64,000 bases of DNA from Candidatus Stoquefichus sp. SB1 (GTDB lineage: Bacteria; Bacillota_I; Bacilli_A; Erysipelotrichales; Coprobacillaceae), in assembly GCF_001244545.1 (NCBI RefSeq), contig NZ_LN852693.1:382656-446655 (forward strand), read 5' to 3'. Shown here in pieces: positions 1 through 8,781 of the stretch; positions within the stretch are counted from its first letter, which is position 1; every line of letters begins with the position of its first letter. The position numbers and the translations under genes were made by a program. Under the pieces are notes generated by a model. It had not been told where the DNA came from, searched no databases, and saw only the letters and a program-made list of their open reading frames with translations.

Positions 1-114
1 CCCTCTTACATTTAAACAATATCCATTCATCTTAATCTTAAAAAATTGTGTATCCATTATCATTACTTCCATATAATCTTTAACATATATCTGATTATGA
101 TCAATCAACAACAT
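1..114 (-). CDS. YqfC/YabP-like sporulation protein (N-terminal fragment, runs off window)
   Basis: An open frame starts at an ATG at 114-112 and runs off the left edge, giving 38 residues beginning MLLIDHNQIYVKDYMEV. A good ribosome site (GAGGTGA, five bases upstream) fixes the start. The alternating short beta-strand pattern and the motif IKMNGYCLNVRG resemble the start of the small YqfC/YabP family of mother-cell sporulation proteins. The position directly downstream of rpsU matches the Bacillus rpsU-yqeY-..-yqfC order. Only a fragment is visible, so the family call rests on pattern and context and is tentative. Confidence 0.55.
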   Translation of the reverse strand, partial: MLLIDHNQIYVKDYMEVMIMDTQFFKIKMNGYCLNVRG

Positions 115-140
115 GAAATCACCTCATCTTAATATATGTT

Positions 141-172
141 AAAACAAAAAAAGAAGAACCCAAGTTCTTCTT
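141..172 (-). terminator. Rho-independent terminator after rpsU
   Basis: On the minus strand AAGAAGAAC, a TTGG loop and GTTCTTCTT are followed by TTTTTGTTTT. The stem overlaps the last codon region of rpsU, so some readthrough into the downstream sporulation gene is possible. Confidence 0.8.
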
Positions 173-353
173 ATCTTTGTTTACCTTTATTTTTTCTAGC
201 AGCTTCTGATTTCATTTTGCGTTTTAAACCAGGCTTAACATAGAATTCTCTTTTACGAGCTTCTTGCAGGGTTCCTGTTCTTGAAACTTGTCTTTTGAAA
301 CGACGTAATGCGTCATCTAAAGATTCATTTTCTCTTACTACAGTTTTTGCCAT
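171..353 (-). CDS. rpsU: 30S ribosomal protein S21
   Basis: A 60-residue basic protein beginning [22 protein letters not shown], the standard bacterial S21 form: an N-terminal acidic segment, then Arg/Lys-rich helices ([24 protein letters not shown] in part). S21 sits on the 30S platform and supports translation initiation. The frame is open further upstream, but the start at 353 is right because AAAGGGGGG lies just ahead of it and the family N-terminus begins there. It has its own strong promoter (391-419) and terminator, and it precedes a YqfC-like gene as in Bacillus. Confidence 0.95.
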   Translation of the reverse strand: MAKTVVRENESLDDALRRFKRQVSRTGTLQEARKREFYVKPGLKRKMKSEAARKNKGKQR

Positions 354-390
354 TTTGAACTTCCCCCCTTTACTATCAAGTACATTCGTC

Positions 391-419
391 ATTATACATG
401 GATAATGGAAGAAAATCAA
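391..419 (-). promoter_or_regulatory. Sigma-A promoter for rpsU
   Basis: Minus strand TTGATT (419-414), 17-base spacer, TATAAT (396-391), about 40 bases upstream of the rpsU start. Confidence 0.8.
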
Positions 420-789
420 GTTTTTTTGTTAATAATCTTTCTGACTTTTTTATGATTTTTAAATAAAATGCCAATCCAAGCATAGATTAAAATTATAAAA
501 ATGATAATTATCCTCTTCACATCAACATAATTTCTTATATCATAATAAAATCAATGAACATATATCTTTTTATCTATTCATCAATATTTTTATAATTTCT
601 ATCTCATAATTATACATTATTTTTTAATATTTATAACATCATTTTACTGTTATGGTCATATACATATAAGTTTATAATCCTATTATGAAAGCATTCTCGT
701 ATTACATTTATATAAAAAACAAAAACATATATCTTTATTTTACAACATTAAACATTTATCCTATTTTGTCTGTTCATTTTCACTTTCAT
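420..789. other. AT-rich intergenic stretch without a gene
   Basis: Between the rpsU promoter and the CRISPR remnant the sequence is extremely AT-rich. I find no frame with a ribosome site, no RNA gene and no clear hairpin. Short open frames here are compositional noise. Its left end is transcribed toward rpsU; the rest may be decayed CRISPR-flanking DNA. Confidence 0.6.
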
Positions 790-884
790 ATTTCAAAACA
801 TTATATGTTGATATTAATTTCTGCAAAAAATCAAGGTAGTACAAGTCTCCACCTATTTCAAAACACCATATATTGATATTAAAC
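790..884 (-). CRISPR. Two-repeat CRISPR remnant
   Basis: Two 30-bp units at 790-819 and 855-884 match the repeat of the main array at 13.9-14.7 kb. The first differs at three positions (TT for CC at positions 12-13 and T at position 30). The second differs at two (A for G at position 18, A for T at position 29). They are separated by exactly 35 bases (820-854), a normal spacer length for this array. No further clear repeat is visible on either side. It is a decayed or stranded mini-array in the deoC-rpsU gap. Confidence 0.85.
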
Positions 885-947
885 AAAATATTTAAAACAA
901 TTTATTATAAAAACTATAACATTATAAGAAAATGACAGTATTTTTGC

Positions 948-993
948 AAAAAAGAGGAGAATCCTTGTTAATGCTAAGGATTAGTCCTCTTTT
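948..993 (-). terminator. Terminator after deoC
   Basis: Minus strand hairpin with arms AAAAGAGGA..AATCCTT and AAGGATT..TCCTCTTTT, with a small internal mismatch, ending in a T-run. It closes the rsmE-to-deoC transcript. Confidence 0.75.
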
Positions 994-998
994 GATCA

Positions 999-1661
999 TT
1001 AATAATCCTGTTGGCTTTCTTCGTTATTCATTAATTGAACACCAGCTGATGTTCCAATACGTGTTGCACCAGCATCAATAACAGCCATCATATCAGCATA
1101 ATTTCTTACGCCACCACTTGCTTTGACTTGACATTTATCGCCAACAGTTTTCTTCATTAATGCAACATCATGTGGTGTTGCTCCGCCTGTGCTAAAACCT
1201 GTTGATGTTTTAACAAAAGTAGCCCCTGCTTTTACAGCCAGCTGACAAACAGTAACTTTCTCTTCATCAGTTAATAAACATGTTTCAATAATAACTTTTA
1301 CACAGTAATTTCCGCTTGCTTCAACAACCGCTTTTATATCATTATAAACAAGATCTGTATTGCCATCTTTTAAAGCACCAATATTAATAACCATATCCAC
1401 TTCATCAGCACCATTTTCAATAGCATTTTTTGCTTCAAATGCTTTGACTTCTGAAGTATTTGCTCCTAATGGGAAACCAATAACTGTACAGATTTTAACA
1501 TCTGTATCTTTTAAATATTGGGCACAATAATGAACCCAAGTTGGATTGACGCAAACAGAAGCAAAATCATATTGTTTAGCTTCTTCACATAATTTGTCAA
1601 TTGTTGCTTGTGTTGTGTCTGCTTTTAATGCAGTGTGATCAATAAATTTGTTGTACTTCAT
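999..1661 (-). CDS. deoC: Deoxyribose-phosphate aldolase
   Basis: A 220-residue class I aldolase that cleaves 2-deoxyribose-5-phosphate to glyceraldehyde-3-phosphate and acetaldehyde, in the salvage breakdown of deoxynucleosides. Family hallmarks are visible: IDHTALK near the N-terminus, [11 protein letters not shown], the GFPLGA motif, the KVIIETCLL strand, the Schiff-base region [14 protein letters not shown] and the phosphate-binding [12 protein letters not shown]. The start at 1661 was chosen because AAAGGAG lies nine bases upstream; an ATG two codons earlier is only three bases from that site. It overlaps the end of the upstream MurE-like gene by 23 bases, so the two are probably translationally coupled. 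Confidence 0.95.
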   Translation of the reverse strand: MKYNKFIDHTALKADTTQATIDKLCEEAKQYDFASVCVNPTWVHYCAQYLKDTDVKICTVIGFPLGANTSEVKAFEAKNAIENGADEVDMVINIGALKDGNTDLVYNDIKAVVEASGNYCVKVIIETCLLTDEEKVTVCQLAVKAGATFVKTSTGFSTGGATPHDVALMKKTVGDKCQVKASGGVRNYADMMAVIDAGATRIGTSAGVQLMNNEESQQDY

Positions 1662-3114
1662 CTTCATCTTCTCCTTTAAATATTTTATCAATTGCTTCTA
1701 ATGCTACATATTTATCTCCTGGATAAGGTTCATTTCCAATTGAGGATGCCATAAACTGTTCATGTCCTTTTCCTAAGATTAATATGATGTCGCCTTTATT
1801 AGCGATTTCTATAGCTTGTTCAATCGCAATCCGACGGTCTTCAATAATAACACTGACTGGCTTTTCCAGATATTCTTGAATATCCAAACAAATTTCATGG
1901 ATATCTTCATCACGATTATCCTCTGCTGTCAATATAACCTGATCACAATACTGATTCGCCAGTTTTCCTATCTTTTCACGTTTGTTGTAATTCTTTTTTC
2001 CAGGAGCCCCAAATACAGCAATAATACGTCCTGTTGTCTTCACGTGTCGGGCAAATTCAAATACTTTCTCAAAGCTTCTAGCATGTTGACAATAATCAAC
2101 AATTACATGAAAAGGATAAGGATGATCTAATAATTCCATTCGTCCATCAACGCCTTTTATATAGCTAATTGATTCTAAAACCTGACTAATTGGCATCTCT
2201 AAAGCTAATAACGAGGTAATAACTGCCAAAACATTAGAGATATTAAAACGTCCTAAAACAGGTACAGAAACATGTCGCATTTCTTCATATATCTGTAAAT
2301 CAAATTCGCTATGATCAATAAACAATTGAATATTTCTTGCCATAACATCTGATTTGTGTTCAATTCCATATGTCAACAAATGACAATGCAAAGAATCCTT
2401 AACCATTGTATAAAAACGAACCTCATCAGTATTAAGAATAGCATATCCTTTTTCATCAACCAAAGAAAATAATTTTGCTTTGGAAGCCATCAGATTTTCC
2501 ATTGTACCATGAAAATCCAAATGTTCTTCATAAACATTTGTAAAAATAGCAATATCAAAATGAACACTATCAACGCGTTTTAAAGCCAATCCATGACTTG
2601 AAACTTCCAATGTCACTCCTTTAATATCACTCTTTACCATATCATGTAAATGACGTTGTAAAAAAATTGTTTCTGGTGTTGTATAAGGGCACTGTTCAAT
2701 ATGACCTGCATATTCAATATTGTTTGTTCCAATATAACCCATTTTTAAATAATGTGATAAAACCTCTTTAATCATTAATGCAACAACTGTTTTACCACTT
2801 GAACCAGTGACTCCAATCATTGTCATCTTATAACTTGGATGATCATAAAACAAATCAGCAACGCGATTTAATTCGTCTAAAACATTATCTACCTTAATAT
2901 AAAGAACATCACGATGTTTATATGCTAAAGGTTTTGAATAGACAATGCATTTTGCACCTTGAAAAACAGCATCTTCAATATATTTATGACCATCAACACT
3001 TAATCCATCAACACAAAAGAATATTGAATCTTTACCAACATAGCGTGAATCACTATGAATCGAAACAATTTTAAATTCTTCTTCAACATCAAATAATTCA
3101 TTTATCTTTTTCAC
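1639..3114 (-). CDS. Divergent MurE-like UDP-MurNAc-peptide ligase
   Basis: A Mur-ligase of about 491 residues with N-terminal UDP-binding, central ATPase and C-terminal ligase domains. MurE-like features include [17 protein letters not shown], the P-loop region [27 protein letters not shown] and [14 protein letters not shown]. MurE adds the third amino acid of the peptidoglycan stem peptide. Several signature motifs depart from canonical MurE: GSSGKTV for [16 protein letters not shown] for VDYAHTPD, and EDNR where the diaminopimelate-specific enzymes have DNPR. It therefore looks like the second MurE-type paralogue known in Firmicutes, and its amino-acid specificity cannot be read off. The GTG at 3114 has AGGAAG eight bases upstream; a GTG at 3123 abuts that site. 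It overlaps mtaB and deoC. Confidence 0.8.
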   Translation of the reverse strand: MKKINELFDVEEEFKIVSIHSDSRYVGKDSIFFCVDGLSVDGHKYIEDAVFQGAKCIVYSKPLAYKHRDVLYIKVDNVLDELNRVADLFYDHPSYKMTMIGVTGSSGKTVVALMIKEVLSHYLKMGYIGTNNIEYAGHIEQCPYTTPETIFLQRHLHDMVKSDIKGVTLEVSSHGLALKRVDSVHFDIAIFTNVYEEHLDFHGTMENLMASKAKLFSLVDEKGYAILNTDEVRFYTMVKDSLHCHLLTYGIEHKSDVMARNIQLFIDHSEFDLQIYEEMRHVSVPVLGRFNISNVLAVITSLLALEMPISQVLESISYIKGVDGRMELLDHPYPFHVIVDYCQHARSFEKVFEFARHVKTTGRIIAVFGAPGKKNYNKREKIGKLANQYCDQVILTAEDNRDEDIHEICLDIQEYLEKPVSVIIEDRRIAIEQAIEIANKGDIILILGKGHEQFMASSIGNEPYPGDKYVALEAIDKIFKGEDEDEVQQIY

Positions 3115-4408
3115 TGATAACACTTCCTATCAATTCCACACCATCACGTGCTTCAATATATACCTGATATATGTGACCAATAGCAGATTCTGATAATGGA
3201 ACATTGACTTTCAAATAATTTGAAGCATGACCAGCCATATAATCACCATGTCGCTCTTCAATTAAAACTTCTAAAACTTTTCCAATTTGAGTATCTGCAA
3301 ATTCACTTTGTAATTGCGTTGATAATGCCATCAATGTTTTGACTCTTTCATGTTTGACTTCACCATCAACTTGTTCTTTCATTTTAGCAGCTGGTGTTCC
3401 CTGACGAGGTGAATAAGGGAAAACATGCAATTGATTAAAGTGCATTGATTGAATCCATTGATATGTTGTCTCAAATTCCTCTTTAGTCTCACCTGGAAAC
3501 CCAACAATAACATCAGTTGTTACAGATAGAGATGGTAACTTTGATTTTAATTCATCTAGTTTTTTGGAAAATTCTTCAGTTGTATAATGACGATTCATAC
3601 GTTTTAAGGTCGCATCACAACCTGATTGAATCGGAATATGAAGATGATCAACAACGATTGGTGATGTTGCAATTAAATCGATAATTTCATGTGAGACTTG
3701 ACTCATTTCAATTGATGAAATGCGTAATCTTTTTAAGCCTTTGACCTTAGTTGTTAAATCTACTAATAAATCATAAAAACTATAATCTTTTAAATCCAAT
3801 CCATATCCCGCTGTATGAATACCTGTTAAAACGATTTCAACAAAACCATGATCAACAAGTTTTTGGGCTTGTTTTAAAACACTTTCAGGCAAACGTGAAC
3901 GTACTCGTCCACGAGCATAAGGAATAATACAATAAGTACAGAAATTGTTACATCCATCCTGAATTTTCAAAAAGGCTCTTGTATTTTTGGTAAATTCATC
4001 AATATCTAAATCTTCAAAAACAGATAAATTCATTACATCTGCTACATGTATAACAGGTTCATGAGTCTCCTTATAAATATTCACAAATTCAACAATTCGA
4101 TTTCTATATTGTGTCCCTAACACAACACAAACTCCCTCTATAGATGCTACTTCTTCACTCGCAATTTGGCTATAGCAACCCACAACACAAACAATTGCAT
4201 CGGGATTTTGGCGAACTGCCTTTCTAATCATTTGACGTGATTTTGAATCACCAGTATTCGTTACTGTACATGTATTAATAACATATACATCTGCTTTTTC
4301 TTTAAAATCAACTTCCTGATAACCATCCTGATGAAATAATTTCAGCATGGCTTCAGATTCGTATGTATTGACTTTACATCCTAACGTTAAAAATGCAACT
4401 GTCTTCAT
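3098..4408 (-). CDS. mtaB: tRNA t6A37 methylthiotransferase MtaB
   Basis: A 436-residue radical-SAM enzyme that adds the 2-methylthio group to N6-threonylcarbamoyladenosine-37 of tRNAs. The N-terminal domain carries the three cluster cysteines C11, C47 and C78; the radical-SAM motif is C153, C157 and C160 (CNNFCTYC); a C-terminal TRAM-type domain follows from about residue 370. The opening MKTVAFLTLGCKVN is typical of the MtaB branch rather than MiaB. AAAGGAAG precedes the start. It lies between an unknown gene and the MurE-like gene, with the latter starting inside its 3' end. Its position after rsmE parallels Bacillus yqeU-yqeV. Confidence 0.92.
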   Translation of the reverse strand: MKTVAFLTLGCKVNTYESEAMLKLFHQDGYQEVDFKEKADVYVINTCTVTNTGDSKSRQMIRKAVRQNPDAIVCVVGCYSQIASEEVASIEGVCVVLGTQYRNRIVEFVNIYKETHEPVIHVADVMNLSVFEDLDIDEFTKNTRAFLKIQDGCNNFCTYCIIPYARGRVRSRLPESVLKQAQKLVDHGFVEIVLTGIHTAGYGLDLKDYSFYDLLVDLTTKVKGLKRLRISSIEMSQVSHEIIDLIATSPIVVDHLHIPIQSGCDATLKRMNRHYTTEEFSKKLDELKSKLPSLSVTTDVIVGFPGETKEEFETTYQWIQSMHFNQLHVFPYSPRQGTPAAKMKEQVDGEVKHERVKTLMALSTQLQSEFADTQIGKVLEVLIEERHGDYMAGHASNYLKVNVPLSESAIGHIYQVYIEARDGVELIGSVISEKDK

Positions 4409-4419
4409 AAACTTCCTTT

Positions 4420-5190
4420 CTATTGATATTTTTTCAATATCTTCTGATATGTTTTTTCTTGAATAAGAGATTTATCTCTCAACAAATCCAAACAATCCTT
4501 ATATAAATAATTTTCTATATTATAAGCAATTGCTTTAACATCACTTAAAGCAACATCAACATGACTACTTTCATCTTGAATAATAACTTTATTTAATAAT
4601 TTCTTTGTTTCTTTTTGAAAAATATAAATTGTTTTTAAAGCCTCATAATAAAGACATAAATGTCTATGATCTTCAAAAACATTTTCTAATGATGAAAAAG
4701 TCGTACGATAAATTCCCTGACCATATAAGTTTTCTGGCGTCTTTTCTTCAACTTGATAATTCTTAATATATTCACGATGCTGTTTCAACAATAAAATTTG
4801 ATAATCATGTGTATAACGCTGATTAACAAAGGGTTCAAGATATGGGATATATATATCTGTTTGACTAACTTCATCAAAAAAATGAGGAGCCTTTTGTAAA
4901 ATTTCAACAATATCATTATTAAACATTTTTTGTTTTTCATCATAATTTAAATAATCTAATAAATCATAGTGTTGATTCAAAAAAACTTCATACATATTCT
5001 CAATTTGATTTTGGGTTAACATTCCTCGATATATCACTTCATAAGCAAACAAATCAAATTCATCTTTTATTTTTACTTTTAACCCCATTGCTTCTAAAGA
5101 CAATTTAGCTGCTTCTATTTCTTGATAAATTGCTGTCTTTGAAACAGGAATTTTTTGTCCATATTTATTTAAACTCTCAATAAAACCCAT
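4420..5190 (-). CDS. Conserved-looking protein of unknown function
   Basis: A 256-residue, probably cytoplasmic protein with no signal peptide, membrane segment or catalytic motif that I recognise. It is rich in charged and aromatic residues (Tyr, Lys, Glu, Gln), with predicted long helices such as QNQIENMYEVFLNQHYDLLDYL and LSDVKAIAYNIENYLYKDCLDLL in part. Its ATG overlaps the rsmE stop codon (TAATG), so it is translationally coupled to rsmE, and it is followed 11 bases later by mtaB. The context of two RNA-modification genes suggests a translation-related role, but that is inference only. Confidence 0.7.
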   Translation of the reverse strand: MGFIESLNKYGQKIPVSKTAIYQEIEAAKLSLEAMGLKVKIKDEFDLFAYEVIYRGMLTQNQIENMYEVFLNQHYDLLDYLNYDEKQKMFNNDIVEILQKAPHFFDEVSQTDIYIPYLEPFVNQRYTHDYQILLLKQHREYIKNYQVEEKTPENLYGQGIYRTTFSSLENVFEDHRHLCLYYEALKTIYIFQKETKKLLNKVIIQDESSHVDVALSDVKAIAYNIENYLYKDCLDLLRDKSLIQEKTYQKILKKYQ

Positions 5191-5924
5191 TATTTCATCA
5201 ACTCCCTTGTATACCCTATAACACTTAACATATAGAGCGGAGCTGTCTCACTCCTTAATATTCTTTTTCCTAATGAACACGGAACAATATCTAATTTTTC
5301 CATTTGTGCAATTTCACTTTCATCAAACCCACCTTCTGGACCAACAATAATTGTTATACTTTGATATGTACTTAAGAGTGCTTGTGCAAAATGGGCATGC
5401 TCGCCCTGTTTACTTGATTCTTCATAAGCAACTAAATTAATATCAGAGAGATAAAGTGATAAATCATTGATTGTCATTAATGGCATTAATTCAGGAATGA
5501 CCTGACGATAAGATTGTTCACTTGCTTCTTTTAAAATACGCTGATAACGTTCTGTTTTTTTGGTAAATGTCTTAGCATCCGTCTTAATAATACTTCTTTT
5601 TGATAAAAATGGAACAATACGATGAACACCTAATTCAGTAGCCTTTTGTAAAACAAGTTCAAATTTATCATTTTTAGGCAAACCATAAACAAGTGTCACA
5701 AAAACATCTAATTCATGTGCTTCATTTAATTCTTCTTTTTGTTGTAATTTCCCTATAACTATATCTATAATCTCATAAATATATGTTTTTCCTGATGGTA
5801 AAATACAAACAACTTGATCACCATTATGATATCGCATCACACGTTGCATATGCTTATGATTATAATCATCTATCATAATATAGTTGTCTTGAATACAATT
5901 TTCATCAATAAAATAACGTTGCAT
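5190..5924 (-). CDS. rsmE: 16S rRNA m3U1498 methyltransferase
   Basis: A 244-residue SPOUT-class enzyme methylating N3 of U1498 in 16S rRNA. The N-terminal PUA-like barrel opens MQRYFIDENC and holds HKHMQRVMR. The C-terminal knotted domain shows LPKNDKFELVLQKATELGV, RSIIK, EASEQSYRQVIPEL, VGPEGGFDESE and LGKRILRSETAPLYML, all RsmE landmarks. The start at 5924 is preferred to the ATG two codons earlier because AAAGGAGG directly abuts that earlier codon but is six bases from this one. It leads the rsmE-x-mtaB-mur-deoC cluster. Confidence 0.93.
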   Translation of the reverse strand: MQRYFIDENCIQDNYIMIDDYNHKHMQRVMRYHNGDQVVCILPSGKTYIYEIIDIVIGKLQQKEELNEAHELDVFVTLVYGLPKNDKFELVLQKATELGVHRIVPFLSKRSIIKTDAKTFTKKTERYQRILKEASEQSYRQVIPELMPLMTINDLSLYLSDINLVAYEESSKQGEHAHFAQALLSTYQSITIIVGPEGGFDESEIAQMEKLDIVPCSLGKRILRSETAPLYMLSVIGYTRELMK

Positions 5925-5977
5925 AAACATCCTCCTTTGGCTATTTTATCATATTTTTAGCAATATAAAAAGAAAAA

Positions 5978-6014
5978 AGGCACAAAAAGAAAATGCATAA
6001 GTTCCCTTATGCAT
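5978..6014 (-). terminator. Terminator after clpB
   Basis: Nine-base stem ATGCATAAG / CTTATGCAT with a four-base loop (5993-6014), followed on the minus strand by TTTTCTTTTT. The stem includes the clpB stop codon. Confidence 0.8.
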
Positions 6015-8577
6015 TCATAATTGTAAACCTGTCATTTTGATAATCAACAACAATATGACTACCACGCACAATATCACCTTTAATCATTGCTTTAGCAATT
6101 AAAGTTTCGATATGAGATTGAATAAAACGTTTTAATGGTCTAGCTCCAAAAGTTGGATCAAAGCCTTCCTTAGCAATTTCTTCTTTTGCACTCGAAGAAA
6201 CTTGAATAGTAACTTTTTGATCAGCTAATCGTTCAGATAACTGATGAACAAATTTATCAATAATCTGATATACAACTTGTTGATCTAATGAATTGAACAT
6301 CACAGTCTCATCAATTCGATTTAAGAATTCTGGTTTAAAATGAGCTTTTAATTCGATTTCAACTTCATGTCTTGTTTCTTCATTATTTCCCTGCAACAAA
6401 TATTGTGAACCAATATTAGATGTCATGATAATAATTGTATTTTTAAAGCTAACTACATTTCCTTTAGAATCAGTAATACGACCATCATCTAAAACTTGTA
6501 ATAAAACATTGAAAACTTCAGGATGTGCTTTTTCTATTTCATCCAATAAAACAATACTATAAGGAGCACGTCTGACCGCTTCGCTTAATTGACCGCCTTC
6601 TTCATAACCTACATAACCTGGTGGCGCACCTAATAATCTTGAGACACTAAATTTTTCCATGTACTCACTCATATCAATACGAACAATATTCTTTTCACTA
6701 TCAAAGAGTTGTTCTGCCAAACTTTTTGCAACTTCTGTTTTTCCTACACCAGTTGGACCTAAGAATAGGAAAGAACCAATTGGTCTATTTTCATCATTAA
6801 TACCAGCACGTGATCTTAAAATAGCATCACTTACTTTTTCAATTGCTTCATCTTGTCCCATGACTCTTTGTCTTAAAATTTCATCAAGATGTAATAACTT
6901 TTCTCTTTCAGATTCCATTAATTTATTCATTGGGATACCTGTCCAGCGAGCAATCACTTCGCTAACAGTATCAACAGTGACTTTTTCTTGTAAGAGTGCA
7001 TCTTCTGATTCATTTGATTGAAAATCTGAAATTTCCTTATTGATTCTTGGTAATGTCTCATATTTAATTTTAGAAGCTTCTTCTAAATTTCCTTCTGTCT
7101 CATATTTATCTTTTAAAGCTTCTAAACGTACTTTTTGATCTTTTAATTCTTTAATATGATCTAATGCTTTCTTTTCTTCTTTCCATTTATCAGTCAAACC
7201 AATCATTTTCTCATCAAGTGAAGCAATTCGACTCTTAATTTCATCTAATCGTTTTTCATTGTCATCGTTTTTATCTTCTTTTTCTATTGAAATACGTTCC
7301 ATTTCTAAACGATTCTTTTCTCTTGTAATGACATCTAATTCTTCTGGTAATGAATCAATTTCCATGCGGACTGATGCACAAGCCTCATCAATTAAATCAA
7401 TAGCTTTATCTGGCAGGAATCGATCAGTAATATAACGTTGTGACATATTGACAGCCCCAACAATAGCACTATCGGTAATTTGAACACCATGATGTGATTC
7501 AAAACTATCTTTGAGTCCACGTAAAATTGCAATTGTATCATCTGTATCAGGTTCATCAACTGTTACCTTTTGAAAACGTCTTTCCAGGGCTGCATCTTTT
7601 TCAATATATAAACGATATTCATCTAATGTTGTTGCACCAATACAATGAAGTTCACCACGCGCTAACATAGGTTTCAATAAATTAGCCGCATCCATTGCCC
7701 CATCTGTTTTTCCAGCACCAACCAATTGATGAATTTCATCAATAAACAAAATAATATTTCCTTCAGCTTTCTTAATTTCATTTAAAACCGCTTTTAATCT
7801 TTCTTCAAATTCACCACGATATTTAGCACCAGCAACCAACGCTCCTAAATCAAGTTCGTAAAGTGTCTTATTTTGCAAACTTGTAGGAACATCATTTTTG
7901 AAAATACGCCATGCCAATCCCTCTACGATTGCTGTTTTCCCAACCCCTGGTTCACCAATCAAAATTGGGTTATTCTTTGTTTTACGTGATAAGATTTGAA
8001 CAACTCGTCTGATTTCTTCATCACGACCAATGACCGGATCCAATTTTCCATCTTGTACATCTTGAATTAAATCTCGACCATATTTTGTTAAAACTTCATA
8101 TTGATTTTCTGGATTTGGATTATCTACCATTTTCCCACCTCGCATTTCTTTAATCGTTTTTTCAAGTTCTTTTTGATTCAAATGAAACTCTTTAATAATT
8201 TCCTGAGTTAAAGAACTTTGAACTTTAAACATTGCCATCATTAAATGTTCAACACTTAAATATTCATCTTTATAATCATTCATCACATTTTGAGCTTTCA
8301 TAAGCAACTGATTAAGATCATATGAAATCCTAATCTGACTTTCATCTACCCCTTCAATACGAGGTTTTTGACTTCTTTTCTTTTCCAAAAATGATCTAAA
8401 TTGATTTATATCTACATTAGCTTTTGTTAAAACACGATAAAATATACCACTAGTATCTTCCAATAAGGCAATCAGAAGATCTTCAATATCAACAACTTGC
8501 CGAGACATTGACAAAGTCTCTGAAATTGCTTTTTGTAAGGCTTCCTGCATTGCCATTGTCCATTTTTCTATATTCAT
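6007..8577 (-). CDS. clpB: ATP-dependent disaggregase ClpB
   Basis: An 856-residue Hsp100 chaperone that pulls polypeptides out of aggregates with DnaK. It has a double Clp-N domain (residues 1-150), AAA1 with Walker A GEPGVGKT at 208-215, a long M-domain coiled coil (about 400-530, rich in Glu/Lys), and AAA2 with GPTGVGKTE near residue 600 and the [13 protein letters not shown] loop. Length is normal for the family. GGAGTGATTAT precedes the ATG. It is a single-gene transcript with two CIRCE operators on its promoter, so HrcA repression relieved by heat is expected. It diverges from the van-like operon. Confidence 0.96.
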   Translation of the reverse strand: MNIEKWTMAMQEALQKAISETLSMSRQVVDIEDLLIALLEDTSGIFYRVLTKANVDINQFRSFLEKKRSQKPRIEGVDESQIRISYDLNQLLMKAQNVMNDYKDEYLSVEHLMMAMFKVQSSLTQEIIKEFHLNQKELEKTIKEMRGGKMVDNPNPENQYEVLTKYGRDLIQDVQDGKLDPVIGRDEEIRRVVQILSRKTKNNPILIGEPGVGKTAIVEGLAWRIFKNDVPTSLQNKTLYELDLGALVAGAKYRGEFEERLKAVLNEIKKAEGNIILFIDEIHQLVGAGKTDGAMDAANLLKPMLARGELHCIGATTLDEYRLYIEKDAALERRFQKVTVDEPDTDDTIAILRGLKDSFESHHGVQITDSAIVGAVNMSQRYITDRFLPDKAIDLIDEACASVRMEIDSLPEELDVITREKNRLEMERISIEKEDKNDDNEKRLDEIKSRIASLDEKMIGLTDKWKEEKKALDHIKELKDQKVRLEALKDKYETEGNLEEASKIKYETLPRINKEISDFQSNESEDALLQEKVTVDTVSEVIARWTGIPMNKLMESEREKLLHLDEILRQRVMGQDEAIEKVSDAILRSRAGINDENRPIGSFLFLGPTGVGKTEVAKSLAEQLFDSEKNIVRIDMSEYMEKFSVSRLLGAPPGYVGYEEGGQLSEAVRRAPYSIVLLDEIEKAHPEVFNVLLQVLDDGRITDSKGNVVSFKNTIIIMTSNIGSQYLLQGNNEETRHEVEIELKAHFKPEFLNRIDETVMFNSLDQQVVYQIIDKFVHQLSERLADQKVTIQVSSSAKEEIAKEGFDPTFGARPLKRFIQSHIETLIAKAMIKGDIVRGSHIVVDYQNDRFTIMNA

Positions 8578-8589
8578 ATAATCACTCCT

Positions 8590-8616
8590 TTAGCACTCTT
8601 CATATCTAAGTGCTAA
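8590..8616. promoter_or_regulatory. CIRCE operator 1 of clpB
   Basis: TTAGCACTC, nine bases, AAGTGCTAA: one mismatch from the consensus inverted repeat bound by HrcA. It lies between the -10 box and the ribosome site of clpB. Confidence 0.92.
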
Positions 8617-8620
8617 CTAT

Positions 8621-8648
8621 AGTATATCACTATTTTTAGCACTGTCAA
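8621..8648 (-). promoter_or_regulatory. Sigma-A promoter of clpB
   Basis: Minus strand TTGACA (8648-8643), 16-base spacer, TATACT (8626-8621). The -35 box lies inside CIRCE operator 2 and transcription would start near operator 1, so HrcA would block it from both sides. Confidence 0.85.
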
Positions 8649-8662
8649 CACTTAAGTGCTAA
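8636..8662. promoter_or_regulatory. CIRCE operator 2 of clpB
   Basis: TTAGCACTG, nine bases, AAGTGCTAA: two mismatches from consensus. Its centre lies 46 bases from operator 1 and it covers the clpB -35 box. Confidence 0.88.
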
Positions 8663-8672
8663 AATTTAAATA

Positions 8673-8712
8673 TTCTTAAGACTTTCTTAATGAATTTATT
8701 CTCTTTTATTAT
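8673..8712 (+). promoter_or_regulatory. Van-like operon promoter with tandem CTTAAG-type response-regulator site
   Basis: TTCTTAAG (8673) and TTCTTAA (8684) form a direct repeat with an 11-base period, in the form CTTAAG-N5-CTTAAT. The second copy doubles as a weak -35 (TTCTTA, 8684-8689), followed by 17 bases and TATTAT (8707-8712). A repeat with one-turn period overlapping a poor -35 is the usual layout for activation by an OmpR-family regulator. The same motif occurs at 31785-31807. Confidence 0.55.
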
Positions 8713-8781
8713 GACCATCTTAAAACCATTTTATATTTCTTTTGATAAGATGATTGTGTTCATAAATATGGGAGGTTTATT

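Noticed and set aside
685-876. A 63-residue plus-strand frame before deoC
   Set aside because: No ribosome site, AT-rich low-complexity composition, and its end reads through the CRISPR remnant.
6659-7021. A 120-residue plus-strand frame within clpB
   Set aside because: Antisense to conserved clpB codons; no start signals.
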